NCBI GenBank assembly: GCA_021463345.1
Contig: JAJTYM010000011.1
Coordinates: 16,275 to 80,274, forward strand
Reading direction: 5' to 3'
DNA length: 64,000 nucleotides
DNA from: Pseudobdellovibrionaceae bacterium
GTDB lineage: Bacteria; Bdellovibrionota; Bdellovibrionia; Bdellovibrionales; JAMPXM01
This document shows, one piece after another, positions 52,949 to 62,420 of the stretch (position 1 is its first letter; every line of letters starts with the position of its first letter). The notes under the pieces were generated by a model, which was given only the letters and a program-made list of their open reading frames with translations, did no database searches and was not told the DNA's origin. A program made the translations under genes and the position numbers.

Positions 52949-53359
52949 TCACTTGCGAAGACGGAGGCGGGCGGCGCCCGCCGAACCGTTGATCACGACC
53001 TTTCCAAGGACTTTACCGTTGACGCGCAGGCTGAATTCACCGCCTTGACGGAGCGAACGCGGGACTTGCCAGGTCACCACCCCTTTGCGATTGCCGATGA
53101 TTTCCATCGGGCAGAAATCGGCCGCGAGCTCCACGTTCATCAACTTCACGTCTTCCATGTATTCCATGCGCGTGAGGACCAGATCGCACGCGTTGGGGCT
53201 GGTTTGAGCCTCCGTCACGACGGCGGCGAGTTCGTGAGAGGCGTTATCGTAAGAAAGCCGCACGCTATAGGTTGGAACCGTATCTGCCGAGGCGACCAAA
53301 GGCATCACCCACAAGGCCGAAGCAAACACAAATGATGATAACCATACGATTTTATTCAT
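52949..53359 (-). CDS. Small secreted protein upstream of the S8 protease
   Basis: The 136-residue product has a signal peptide (1 to about 25, L-V-A-S-A-D) and a GGAAGGAAAAT site before its ATG. The mature part, about 110 residues, has two Cys (N-A-C-D and D-F-C-P) that may pair and several strands; it ends with Arg-rich L-R-L-R-K. No family is recognised. The 23-bp spacing makes a joint transcript with the protease likely; a chaperone or inhibitor role is possible but unproven. Confidence 0.7.
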   Translation of the reverse strand: MNKIVWLSSFVFASALWVMPLVASADTVPTYSVRLSYDNASHELAAVVTEAQTSPNACDLVLTRMEYMEDVKLMNVELAADFCPMEIIGNRKGVVTWQVPRSLRQGGEFSLRVNGKVLGKVVINGSAGAARLRLRK

Positions 53360-53551
53360 ATTTTCCTTCCAATTGAGCAAGTGGTTCCAATTCGGGACTC
53401 GCGTCGCAAGGAAAGAAGCAATAAATGGAGTGGATGGCAATTAAATAGTGGTGTGGCGATCGCGTTTGACCCCATGCAATGGCGGCATAGGGTCTATAAA
53501 AACTGCCATCTTCCCTACAACGAACAGAAGCGGCTTCGCGGAGCGAAAAAA

Positions 53552-55009
53552 TCAGAGCGTGATCTCAATGACCTGAGGTTCCTCGTTCATCGTGACAGAA
53601 ACCTCGTGCCTCCGCCCCTCCGGGCCGGTCACGCGCAAAAGCGTCTGCCCCGGAGCCAGAACTTTGAAAAATACCCCGGTTTCGTCGGTCATGAAGGCGC
53701 GCTCGCCCGCTTTATGAACGATATGGGAGAACTCGACAAGGGCCTTCACCGGGCGGCCCGATTCGTCTTTCACTCTCACCGTCAGCATGTTCTTCAGCAA
53801 TGTTTCGATGAACAGCGCCCATCCCACCCGGTGTTTTTGAAGCGTGGGTTCGCGCAACGAATAAGACGGCTGGAAACTCGTGTTGACCTCGAGCGCGTAC
53901 GACGGCGCGCCGAACTGCGCGAAAATATGGTCCGCGCTCGTGCCGTCGTTCTGGTAAAGCACTTCCCAGCTCAAACCATACGTGTAGTGACTCCGGCCAT
54001 CGTCCGTCGGCAGGGACTCCGCGAGGGCTTTGCCGATCCGCGTGAGCAGCTCGTTTTCGCTCGTGAACTGCCCTTGGCAACCATAGGGCGCAAGGACCAG
54101 CTCCCCGAAGGAGTGGTACGTCAGATAACCGATCGGGCGAATACGGTCAGCCAGCCTGAAGACGGCCTCGGTTTCAGGTTCGCTTCCGGCGGATGGCCCG
54201 CGAAACGCGTCCTGGCCGGGGGACCCCGACGACCCTTTGCATTTGCCCCATTGGAACGGGTAATTGCGGTTGAGATCGACACCCGTCACTTTTCCCTTCT
54301 TGCGCCACGCGTTTTTCCTCCACCATATGTCCGAGGTCCAAACGATGTTGTTCCCGTCGGGGTTCACCTGCGGCACGATCCACACGCGCACCCGCGACAA
54401 CAGATCGGCCGCAGCCGGCCCGAAGCGCACGCGACTCCCTTCCTTCGCGTTCTGCAGAAGCTGCTCGCCGATGTCGAGCACGATCTCGGGAGTCATGATC
54501 TCGCGCGCGTGGTGCATGCCATCGAAGAGAACCGCGGGCTTCAGGACCGGATCCGGCGTCGCGATCTCGAGAGCGAGGATGGGGCGGCCTTCCGTGGTGC
54601 GGCCGATCTCGTGCACCTTCGCGAAGCGCGGATAACGATCGGCGAGCTCCTTGAGCTTGGCGGCGACCTGTTCCGGCGTATGGTAACGGGGATCGACGGC
54701 CGAAACTATGCCTTCGACCGACAGCGGGCGGATATGGTACTTCGCTTCGAGCGAACGAGCCGTGCCCCCGGTCAAGATGAGCTCGACCCGGCGCTGCCGG
54801 TAGTCGACTCCGGCGACGTCCAAACCCAAACGCGCGAACGCGCCAGCCGCCTTCCGCACGGCGCCTTCCGATTCACCGGCGAGATCGACGACGTAACGTC
54901 CCTTGGCGTCGGCCGCTCGCCGTCCGAGCTCGCCATGGGCCGACGACGACGAAACGAAAATGACCAGAGCCGCAGAAGCCGACGCCAACACAGTGAAAAC
55001 GACGCGCAT
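53552..55009 (-). CDS. Secreted M14 zinc carboxypeptidase
   Basis: The 485-residue precursor has a signal peptide (to about 25) and an activation-type N-domain (about 30-105). The M14 catalytic domain has zinc ligands H167 and E170 (H-H-A-R-E) and H299 (T-Y-H-S), substrate-binding D-L-N-R-N-Y, and catalytic E374 (Y-A-L-E-V). About 80 residues at the end form a beta-sandwich (S-G-R-P-V-K-A-L-V) like the transthyretin-like domain of carboxypeptidase D-type enzymes. It trims C-terminal residues and complements the S8 protease. GGGGGATT precedes the ATG at 55009. Confidence 0.93.
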   Translation of the reverse strand: MRVVFTVLASASAALVIFVSSSSAHGELGRRAADAKGRYVVDLAGESEGAVRKAAGAFARLGLDVAGVDYRQRRVELILTGGTARSLEAKYHIRPLSVEGIVSAVDPRYHTPEQVAAKLKELADRYPRFAKVHEIGRTTEGRPILALEIATPDPVLKPAVLFDGMHHAREIMTPEIVLDIGEQLLQNAKEGSRVRFGPAAADLLSRVRVWIVPQVNPDGNNIVWTSDIWWRKNAWRKKGKVTGVDLNRNYPFQWGKCKGSSGSPGQDAFRGPSAGSEPETEAVFRLADRIRPIGYLTYHSFGELVLAPYGCQGQFTSENELLTRIGKALAESLPTDDGRSHYTYGLSWEVLYQNDGTSADHIFAQFGAPSYALEVNTSFQPSYSLREPTLQKHRVGWALFIETLLKNMLTVRVKDESGRPVKALVEFSHIVHKAGERAFMTDETGVFFKVLAPGQTLLRVTGPEGRRHEVSVTMNEEPQVIEITL

Positions 55010-55065
55010 GAATCCCCCCCGCACGAATGTCGATCCAATCAAAGCACTTGGTGCGAACCGTGAAG

Positions 55066-55956
55066 TCAAGGCGCTTTCTTGCCGCCGCCCCGTCCCGTCC
55101 CGTGAAAATCCGCCCAAAGCGCGCGCGCGATCAGGCCTAGCGGCATCAAACGATTGCGCATGATATGCATCTCGAATCGACGCGAACTCGCCAACCCGCG
55201 ATCGATCTCGACGAGCGCGCCGCGGCCGGCGGCGGCGAGGGAATCCTTCGGAAGGCGACCCCAGCCAAAACCTCCGATGATCAGTTTCTCTTTGAGCGCG
55301 TGGTCCGTGACGAAGCACTTGCGACCGCCCCGCGGCGGCCCTTCGTCCCGGCGCGATTCGGCGTCATCGGGATCCTGCACGACCACGATCCGCGGGAGAT
55401 CGAGCAAAACGCCCGCGGAAAGCCTTGCGGAGCCGGCGAGGGAACGCGCGATCACCGGCACGAGCTCCACGTTCGCGAACTTCACGCTTTCGATGTCCTC
55501 GTGATCGCGCAGTTTCGGCGCGATCGCGAAATCGGCCCGGCGCTCCAGCAAACGCTCCACGCCGCCATCGAGGACGTCGGTGCTCAAGGTGAGCTGCACG
55601 CTCGCGTCGAACGTGCAGCGACGAAACACCGCCTCGACGGCCGAGAGCGGTGCGAGCGGGTCCACGACGACGCGAAGATGCGGCTCCATGCCCTTGCCGC
55701 CCATCTCCTTGGCGAGGGTGTCGAGTCGGCGGAAAGAGCCCAACGTGTCCTTGGCGCGATCGTACAGCACACGGCCCTGGGCGGTGAGTTTCGGCCGGTA
55801 CGCGGCGCGATCGAACAATTTGAGGCCGTATTCCTCTTCGATCTTGCGGATGCCGACGCTGAGGCTCGGCTGACTTTTGTGAAGATGGTCGGCCGCCGCT
55901 TTGAAGGTGCCTTTTTCGACGATGGCCTCCAACATTTCCAGCTGATCGAGCGTCAA
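55066..55956 (-). CDS. LysR-type regulator
   Basis: The 296-residue protein has an N-terminal winged HTH (residues 1-60: F-K-A-A-A-D-H-L-H-K-S-Q-P-S-L-S) and an effector domain (about 90-290). The start is TTG with GAGGGGG upstream. It is divergent from a pirin gene; LysR proteins commonly control the neighbouring divergent gene, and a long inverted repeat lies between the two. Confidence 0.93.
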   Translation of the reverse strand: MTLDQLEMLEAIVEKGTFKAAADHLHKSQPSLSVGIRKIEEEYGLKLFDRAAYRPKLTAQGRVLYDRAKDTLGSFRRLDTLAKEMGGKGMEPHLRVVVDPLAPLSAVEAVFRRCTFDASVQLTLSTDVLDGGVERLLERRADFAIAPKLRDHEDIESVKFANVELVPVIARSLAGSARLSAGVLLDLPRIVVVQDPDDAESRRDEGPPRGGRKCFVTDHALKEKLIIGGFGWGRLPKDSLAAAGRGALVEIDRGLASSRRFEMHIMRNRLMPLGLIARALWADFHGTGRGGGKKAP

Positions 55957-55995
55957 TTGGCCCCCTCATTGAGAGTCTGCCCAAATCTATATATT

Positions 55996-56029
55996 AAAAC
56001 TATTATCTACATTCTATAATAATAGTTTT
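55996..56029. promoter_or_regulatory. 11-bp inverted repeat in the LysR/pirin gap
   Basis: AAAACTATTAT (55996-56006) and ATAATAGTTTT (56019-56029) are perfect inverted copies with a 12-base centre, in an AT-rich island within high-GC DNA. The position between divergent genes fits a LysR binding site overlapping both promoters. Confidence 0.6.
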
Positions 56030-56115
56030 TTAAAAACCAATTCTGATCGATAAAAGATCCAAGACCGGATCTCCGGAACCCGCCCCGACGGGCAACGAAC
56101 CGAATGGAGGACGAT

Positions 56116-56835
56116 ATGCGAACCATCCTGCACAAGAACGAAACGCGTGGCCGCGCCGACCACGGCTGGCTCAAAAGCCGTCACACGTTCAGTTTCGCCG
56201 ATTACCACGAACCCGCGCGCATGGGGTTCGGCGCCCTGCGCGTGATCAACGACGATTGGATCGAAGGCGGAGCGGGTTTCGGCATGCATCCGCACCGCGA
56301 TATGGAGATCATCTCGGTGCCGCTCGAAGGCGCGCTCCGTCACCGCGATAGCGAGGGCAACCAAGCCGTCATACGCAAAGGCGAAGTGCAGATCATGTCG
56401 GCCGGCACCGGCGTCGCGCATTCGGAGCGCAACGACTCCGAAAGCGATCGAGTGAACCTCCTGCAGATCTGGGTACTGCCGAAAAAACTCGGCATCCAGC
56501 CACGCTACGCCCAGAAGTCTTTCGCGATCGACGAGCGGCGCGATCGCTTTCAAACCATCGTTTCGCCTGACGGACGCGATGGTTCGGTCGAGATCAACCA
56601 GGACGCCTTCTTCTCGCTCGCGGACCTGTCGGCGGGCGCGGAACTCGCCTACCGGCGCGAGCTCGGGGGCAACGGACTCTATCTGTTCGTGATCAAGGGA
56701 AGCGTCGAAGCGAACGGACAACGGCTCGGCGAACGGGACGCGGCCGGTTTCGTCGACGCGGAGACGTTGGCGCTCAAAGCTCCGATCGACGCCGAGATCC
56801 TGTTGATCGAGGTGCCGATGGCCCCGGCTCTCTGA
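56116..56835 (+). CDS. Pirin-family protein
   Basis: The 239-residue bicupin has the iron ligands of pirins: H58 and H60 (M-H-P-H-R-D) and H102 and E104 (A-H-S-E). Bacterial pirins are linked to quercetinase activity or redox sensing. GGAGG five bases before the ATG at 56116 decides the start over an ATG four codons upstream. It is divergent from a LysR regulator. Confidence 0.92.
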   Translation: MRTILHKNETRGRADHGWLKSRHTFSFADYHEPARMGFGALRVINDDWIEGGAGFGMHPHRDMEIISVPLEGALRHRDSEGNQAVIRKGEVQIMSAGTGVAHSERNDSESDRVNLLQIWVLPKKLGIQPRYAQKSFAIDERRDRFQTIVSPDGRDGSVEINQDAFFSLADLSAGAELAYRRELGGNGLYLFVIKGSVEANGQRLGERDAAGFVDAETLALKAPIDAEILLIEVPMAPAL

Positions 56836-56848
56836 GACCGCCGGGGGT

Positions 56849-57529
56849 TCACGCCGATCGGTAGATCGAGTAATGAGCGAAATGCGCGGGCGCGGCCACC
56901 TGCGAGAGCCAGGGATGGCCGCGCTCGATCGCGTCGCGTGCGGCCCGGCCGCGGCCGATCACTGTGATCGCGCGGCGAGCCGCGATCCGGCGCAGATCCA
57001 ACAGGGACTTCTCGATCGCGTCGCGCGAGCCGAAATCATAGATGAAGTAAAAATCCGCATCTTCCGGGACGAATTCGGCCGCGGCGAGGTCGACGACGCG
57101 CATTTCGGCGTCGGAGCACGATGCCGAGCGCAGGCGCCGCGCGGCCTCCATCGCGCGTTCGGGAACGATTTCGTAACCGATGAAGCGCACTCCCGGGAAA
57201 TGACGGCCGAGCACGAAAGCGATTCGCCCGTACCCGGCGCCGAAATCGACCATCACTTGGCCGGGCCGCGGCCTTAGACGCTCGAGCATCTCGCGGATCT
57301 CAGAGTAAGGGGTCAGGAGGCTTCGAACCGGCAACCCGATCCACAACCGCTGTTCACTTCGCGCCGCCGTCGCGCGGAAGACGCGTTCGGCAAGCTCGTT
57401 TTCGATGGCCCCCGTCTCAAGACCCAGCCACGCATCGCAAAGTCGCGCATGCTCCTGCGCATCGGCGTAAGAATGCGCGTCTGCAAGCGGCAGCGGAAAC
57501 GGGTCTTCAGGATCAAACGGCAACGGCAT
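56849..57529 (-). CDS. SAM-dependent methyltransferase-like protein
   Basis: The 226-residue product has a helical first 75 residues, then a class I methyltransferase loop V-D-F-G-A-G-Y-G-R-I (about 93-102), an acidic Y-E-I-V near 117 that would bind ribose, and D-F-Y-F-I-Y-D-F-G near 155-163, similar to protein-lysine (ANTKMT/DOT1-like) methylases. Target unknown. The ATG at 57529 lacks a clear ribosome site; the upstream extension is rejected because it is Arg-rich without motif. Confidence 0.78.
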   Translation of the reverse strand: MPLPFDPEDPFPLPLADAHSYADAQEHARLCDAWLGLETGAIENELAERVFRATAARSEQRLWIGLPVRSLLTPYSEIREMLERLRPRPGQVMVDFGAGYGRIAFVLGRHFPGVRFIGYEIVPERAMEAARRLRSASCSDAEMRVVDLAAAEFVPEDADFYFIYDFGSRDAIEKSLLDLRRIAARRAITVIGRGRAARDAIERGHPWLSQVAAPAHFAHYSIYRSA

Positions 57530-57615
57530 CACCGCACGGGTGTACCGCCGCCGCCGCGCGACCGCAACAAAAACGGCCGCGGCCCGCGAACACGGGCTGC
57601 GGCCAGGGCATTGCC

Positions 57616-58221
57616 CTATTTCACGAGGCCTTCGTCCTTCATGGCCTCTCGCACGGCCGGACGGGTTTTCACGCGTTCCATGAAACCCATCAAAGCCGGC
57701 CATTTGGAGAGGTCCACACCGACGATCGGGGACCAGTTGAGAACCGTGAACAAGTACGCGTCGGGCGCCATGAATCGATCGCCCATCAAGAACTGGTTCG
57801 ACTTCAACCGCTCCGAAAGATGATCGAAGCGCTTGGCGAGCGTCTCCTTGAACGCCTCCCTCGTCTCAGCCGGAGTCGTGTCCCTCCATAAAGGGGAGAA
57901 CGATTTGTGGATCTCCGACGAGATGAAGTTGATCCACTCCTGCGCGCGATAACGCTCGAAGGCGCCTGACTGGGGCATCAGGCCTTTCTCGGGCTTCAAG
58001 TCGGCCACGTACTGGATGATGGTGCCGACCTCCGTGAGCAGTTGGCCGTCTTCAAGCTCGAGCGCCGGCACGTAACCCTTGGGGTTCACGCGGGCGTAAT
58101 CGCCCCCCTTATAACGGCGAGTTTTGAGGTCGACCGGTTCGAGCGCGTGAGCCACTCCGGCTTCCCGCAGGACGATATGCGGCGCCATCGAGCACGCGCC
58201 GGGGCTGTAATAGAGTTTCAT
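57616..58221 (-). CDS. gstA: Glutathione S-transferase (beta class)
   Basis: The 201-residue protein starts M-K-L-Y-Y-S-P-G-A-C-S-M-A, with C10 as the active-site Cys of beta-class GSTs. V-P-A-L and the helix N-capping S/D region follow, then the C-terminal helical domain. It conjugates or reduces with glutathione in the cytoplasm. AGGAGACATTAGG precedes the ATG at 58221. Together with GPx and the PCS-like protein it implies that this organism makes or uses glutathione. Confidence 0.93.
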   Translation of the reverse strand: MKLYYSPGACSMAPHIVLREAGVAHALEPVDLKTRRYKGGDYARVNPKGYVPALELEDGQLLTEVGTIIQYVADLKPEKGLMPQSGAFERYRAQEWINFISSEIHKSFSPLWRDTTPAETREAFKETLAKRFDHLSERLKSNQFLMGDRFMAPDAYLFTVLNWSPIVGVDLSKWPALMGFMERVKTRPAVREAMKDEGLVK

Positions 58222-58449
58222 CCTAATGTCTCCTTTCGTTTGGATTCTTCGAGACGGCTTTTCCAGACTGCATCCTCGATGCCGTGTTCGACAAGCATCG
58301 ACACGCCGGGAGGCGGCGCTCGCCCGCGAACTCATGCGACTGCGCGCCGCACCTGAAGCGGCGGTCGCCCGCCGTCGTCGCCCCTCACGGAAATTCCAAG
58401 GTGGGGAAATCATTTGCAAGTTCGGTGAATGGCCGTCTATACCGTCGAT

Positions 58450-59103
58450 ATGCGAAAGTTGATCAAAGGTATCGTTCAGTTCCGGCAGAAGGCGCTGCCG
58501 AGCTACCGGGAAAAGTTCGCGGACCTCGCTCTCGGGCAAAAACCCGATGCCTTGTTCATCGCCTGCTCCGACAGCCGTGTGGCGCCCAACGTGTTCGCGT
58601 CGACCGATCCCGGCGACCTTTTCGTCATCCGTAACGTTGGGAACTTCATACCGGAGCAAGAGTCGGCCTCGGCCCCGAGTGTCGCCGCCGCCGTCGAATT
58701 CGCCGTGTTCTCCCTCAAGGTCCGCAACATCGTCGTCTGCGGCCACTCCGAGTGCGGCGCGACTCGCGCGCTGCTCGAACCGCCGGATTTCCCGGCGCCG
58801 GCGCTCGACACATGGCTACGGAACTCGCGCGCCGCCGTCGAACGGTACCACGCGGGCCTGGCCCCGGATACGACGCTCGCGCCGCACAACCAAGTCTCGC
58901 AAATCAACACGCTCCTGCAGCTCGAACACCTGTTGACCTACCCGTTCGTCCGAGACGCCGTCGAAGCCGGCCACATCGGCCTCCATGCGTGGTGGTTCGA
59001 CATCAAATACGCCGATGTCTACGCCTGGGAGCGTGAATTGGGCCGCTATGTCCTGATCGACGAAAAGCAAGCCGAATCCCTCATCATGCGGCTGCCGCAA
59101 TAG
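58450..59103 (+). CDS. Beta-class carbonic anhydrase (cytoplasmic)
   Basis: The 217-residue enzyme has zinc ligands C39 and D41 (C-S-D-S-R-V) and H99 and C102 (G-H-S-E-C-G), with the C-terminal W-W-F-D-I segment of CynT/Can-like proteins. There is no signal peptide. The ATG at 58450 matches the usual N-terminus (M-R-K-L-I-K-G-I); an ATG seven codons earlier is possible, and neither has a strong ribosome site. Confidence 0.93.
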   Translation: MRKLIKGIVQFRQKALPSYREKFADLALGQKPDALFIACSDSRVAPNVFASTDPGDLFVIRNVGNFIPEQESASAPSVAAAVEFAVFSLKVRNIVVCGHSECGATRALLEPPDFPAPALDTWLRNSRAAVERYHAGLAPDTTLAPHNQVSQINTLLQLEHLLTYPFVRDAVEAGHIGLHAWWFDIKYADVYAWERELGRYVLIDEKQAESLIMRLPQ

Positions 59104-59233
59104 CGGCTCCCCGTCCCGAAACGAGACGACTCCAACGCACGCGCTTTCAGGCCGACCGCCGTCTAAAAAGTAGACATTGACGCCCTCCCAGGCCGAGGCT
59201 GGCCATGGCCCGGACCTTGTATTCCACAAGGAT

Positions 59234-60421
59234 ATGAAGACGAAATTCGCGACTCCGGGAATTCGCGCGATCGCGGTCACAGCCGCCCTGATCTCCGTCG
59301 CTGTCGCCAACGCGCAAACGGCGCAGCAAGGGTCGCGGGCTCTCGGCGTCATCGAGATCCCGGATATGACGCGACTGTCGCTCCAGCCTCTCGCAGGCGC
59401 GGGCGCCATCACCCTACGTGACCACAGCGGGCACGCGATCGGCGCGATTCGCGATTTCACGGTCTTCGATATCGAGGTCCCGCGGGCCACCATCGCCAAA
59501 GCCACGACCGCAAGGGGTGTCAACCAGAGCGCGATTCTCCAAGCCCTCAAGAAAAAACGCGGCTCTTCGGGCGACCTCATCGAAGCCACGCTGCCGTTCG
59601 AAACCATGAAAACCGACGGTTCATCGCTAGAGCCGGGGTCCCGGATCTATCTGAGCGCCAAGGAACTATCGATCGGCGGGCGCCTGCGCGTCTCCGGCGC
59701 GCAAAGCGGCGAACGACACTCGGAAGCCTTCAACAAAACACTTTTCGAAAAAGGCATCGTCGACGACCGCGTCAACACGCGCGGCGCCCACACCCACCCG
59801 CAGGTCCCGCTCTCGGAAGGCAACCAACCTTCGTCTCCCGAGGGCGGGCGGCTCCTCCTCTCGAGCCCCACGTGCGGTTGCGCCAAGGGATCGTGTTACA
59901 CGACCTCATACTTCGGCAAACGCGCCAGCAGCCGCACCACCAACGGGCGGCGGATGTCGACCAACCACCAAGGGCTCGACATCGGCGGCGGAGCCGGGAC
60001 ACCCATCATCGCCGCGGCCGACGGATGCGTCACCCGCAAGCTGACCTACCGGAGCGGCGGTTACGGACTGTCCCTGTATCTCGATCACGGCAACGGCTAC
60101 GTCACCCAGTACTCGCACATGCGGGACTTCGAAGCCGACGCCCACGTCGGCCGGTGCTTCAAGCGCGGCGAACCGATCGGACGCATGGGCCAGACCGGCA
60201 ACTGCACCGGTCCGCATTTGCACTTCGGTGTTTTCAAGGATGGCCGCGCAGTCGATCCGCGCGGCCATCTGGCGGCTCGAGACAACAACGCCCTCTCGCT
60301 CTCCTGTTCCGCGCATCGACCGACGCCCGGCCCTGTGGTCGCGTCGACCAACAGCAATGAGACGCCGGACCCTCGCGCGAATGCGTGGGCGATACGCGGC
60401 GCCGCCAGCCGCGCGGATTGA
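59234..60421 (+). CDS. Secreted M23 (LytM-type) metallopeptidase
   Basis: The 395-residue protein has a signal peptide (to about 27). An N-terminal region (30-210) is of unknown fold. The M23 domain has zinc ligands H245 and D249 (H-Q-G-L-D-I) and H330 (H-L-H-F), and catalytic-site H295 and H328. A C-G-C-A-K-G-S-C cluster (214-221) could form disulphides. It cleaves peptidoglycan crosslinks or secreted peptides. AAGGAT precedes the ATG. Confidence 0.9.
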   Translation: MKTKFATPGIRAIAVTAALISVAVANAQTAQQGSRALGVIEIPDMTRLSLQPLAGAGAITLRDHSGHAIGAIRDFTVFDIEVPRATIAKATTARGVNQSAILQALKKKRGSSGDLIEATLPFETMKTDGSSLEPGSRIYLSAKELSIGGRLRVSGAQSGERHSEAFNKTLFEKGIVDDRVNTRGAHTHPQVPLSEGNQPSSPEGGRLLLSSPTCGCAKGSCYTTSYFGKRASSRTTNGRRMSTNHQGLDIGGGAGTPIIAAADGCVTRKLTYRSGGYGLSLYLDHGNGYVTQYSHMRDFEADAHVGRCFKRGEPIGRMGQTGNCTGPHLHFGVFKDGRAVDPRGHLAARDNNALSLSCSAHRPTPGPVVASTNSNETPDPRANAWAIRGAASRAD

Positions 60422-60593
60422 TCTCGGCCGAATTCAAAGCACACTCTCACCCGTTGCCGGAACCAGGCTGACGAATCCTGGCGCGAAACTGTAAGAAATT
60501 CCCAACAAATCCGCGCGACCACATGAAATAAACAATGAAATCAATGACTTCAAGATCCGTCAAAGAGGCACCTAGGTTGCTCTTCGCAGGCGC

Positions 60594-61187
60594 GTGGGTC
60601 ATTCTCAAAGAACATTCCTGATCGCCGCCGTCCTCCTCTTTTCAACCGTTCGATCCGGTGCGCAGGTGACTCTGCGGGCGGATACGCAGCCGATCGTCAC
60701 GAGCCCAACCGCGGTCGGAGGCACCGTCGAGCGCGAACCCGACGACACCATGGACGTCGTCAACGGCGGAGGGGTCGGCAAAATCGCGGGTGCGCCGCTC
60801 GCCGGGCGAACGGAAGCCGGAGGCGCGATCCCCATCCCCCTCGCGATGAGAACCGCGAGCCCGCGTTTCGTTTGCCGCGGCACCGCCCCGTTTTGGACTT
60901 TGAAGATCGAGAACTCACATATGGATTTCGAGCAAACGGTCGTCGGCTCCACGCGGTTCTCGGCTCCGCAGGCGATTCCTTCGGAAAATTCCGATCTAGC
61001 TGTCACCAGTTTCTCGGGAACGGCTCAGGACGGCTCCAACTTGAGCGCGCTCGTCGTCAATGCGCGCTTGAACGGTGGCGTGGCCTGCACCGATGACATG
61101 TCCGACCAGACCTACGAATATTCGGTGTTCCTGAGCCGCACGGGCCGGATTTTCGACGGTTGCTGCTGGATCGAACGCGGCAACTGA
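60594..61187 (+). CDS. Secreted COG3650-like protein
   Basis: The 197-residue product starts at a GTG and has a signal peptide (to about 23, S-G-A-Q). The C-terminal 110 residues contain F-V-C-R-G-T-A-P-F-W-T-L and M-S-D-Q-T-Y-E-Y-S-V with G-C-C, the signature of a small secreted/membrane family (COG3650) of unknown role. The Cys residues probably form disulphides. A weak ribosome site makes the start uncertain. Confidence 0.72.
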   Translation: MGHSQRTFLIAAVLLFSTVRSGAQVTLRADTQPIVTSPTAVGGTVEREPDDTMDVVNGGGVGKIAGAPLAGRTEAGGAIPIPLAMRTASPRFVCRGTAPFWTLKIENSHMDFEQTVVGSTRFSAPQAIPSENSDLAVTSFSGTAQDGSNLSALVVNARLNGGVACTDDMSDQTYEYSVFLSRTGRIFDGCCWIERGN

Positions 61188-61276
61188 CCGGCGCGGAAGG
61201 ATTCCATCGACGAGACGGACTCTCCACCGGGTCGTCCACCCGCCTCGAGGCGCGGAGCCTATGCCGCGGAAACACC

Positions 61277-62287
61277 CTAAAACCCGCTCGCGCGATAGCT
61301 TTTCGATTCGTCCGCCGTCTCCGCTCGCCCCTCTCGGTCCCGCAGCATGAATTTCAAGAACGCGCCGTAACCGTGGAAGACGTTCTTCTCTTCGATCAAA
61401 TCGTATTTCAAATAGAGAGCGTGCACCTTCGGCAGATTTGAGAAGGAAACGTTCGGGTGCCAGTGATGATACGCGTGAAAGGAGAAGTTCAGATTCGGCA
61501 GGAGAATCCGGTTCAACATCGATGGGATGACCAGGGGGGTGTTCTCCTCAACACGCGCGTTTGGGGTGTTGTATATGTGCTCGGTCAGGGCGCCCCAGCG
61601 AACGATCAGTTGAGAGACCGTCAGAATCGGCAGCACCCAGTAGAGCAGGAACAACGGCCACAGATCGAAGTAAGTCAGAACCGACGCCAGGGTCAGGAAA
61701 TAAGCCGCTTTCACCGCTTTCGGCGTCGGTTTCGCCCGCATGAATTCCTGCGAGACGGCGGCGCGACCCTTGCCTCTCGCCAGACTGAGCGTATTCATGC
61801 CCAGAACATCCTTGACCAACAGTTTGAAGAAATCACGGCGGGATTTCGGCGTCGCCCACTCATCCCCGGACTTCCTCAAGTGGTCCGGGTCCTTGTCCGT
61901 GAAGTAATATTTGTGATGGGCCAAGTGAACGTTCGCATACTTCTCGACCGAGATGAGCACGAGTGGGTAACCGGCCAGAAAGTTGGTTAAAATATCGCCT
62001 TTTCGACCCTGGATCCCGAGCTTGTGGGCCTGCTCATGAACCAAAAGGCCTAAGACGTTTTGCCTTGATGAGACGATCAGGACAGTGAGAGCCGTCACCC
62101 ACCACGTTTGCAGATGGGCGGCGACCGCGATGCTCCCCAGAATGACCAACCAAGCCAGCGCGAGCTGAGTCAAAAACGGCGCGGCTCTAGGGCCGGAAAA
62201 ACGCCTGATCTCCATTCGAATCTGCGCTGGTGGACTCGCGCCCAGCCGGAATGGAGACGGCATGGCTCGTTTCGACTCATCGATCAT
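61277..62287 (-). CDS. Membrane fatty-acid desaturase
   Basis: The 336-residue protein has the three His boxes of non-haem di-iron desaturases: H-E-Q-A-H (84-88), H-L-A-H-H (121-125) and H-A-Y-H-H (about 275-282), between hydrophobic helices. It introduces double bonds into lipid acyl chains or acts on carotenoid-type substrates. The start at 62287 gives the short cytoplasmic head usual for the family; alternatives lie upstream in the AT-rich flank. A run of nine G lies at 62394-62402. Confidence 0.88.
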   Translation of the reverse strand: MIDESKRAMPSPFRLGASPPAQIRMEIRRFSGPRAAPFLTQLALAWLVILGSIAVAAHLQTWWVTALTVLIVSSRQNVLGLLVHEQAHKLGIQGRKGDILTNFLAGYPLVLISVEKYANVHLAHHKYYFTDKDPDHLRKSGDEWATPKSRRDFFKLLVKDVLGMNTLSLARGKGRAAVSQEFMRAKPTPKAVKAAYFLTLASVLTYFDLWPLFLLYWVLPILTVSQLIVRWGALTEHIYNTPNARVEENTPLVIPSMLNRILLPNLNFSFHAYHHWHPNVSFSNLPKVHALYLKYDLIEEKNVFHGYGAFLKFMLRDREGRAETADESKSYRASGF

Positions 62288-62420
62288 ATGAGTTGCATCC
62301 CCTCGTTTGACTACTCGGCCAGGCGAGGAGAAAAGCTTTAGGAACAATCCCGTTTTATTGGAATTCATCACTTTTCACGCTTCAGTACATTACGGGGGGG
62401 GGAAGACTGATTGAAGATCT

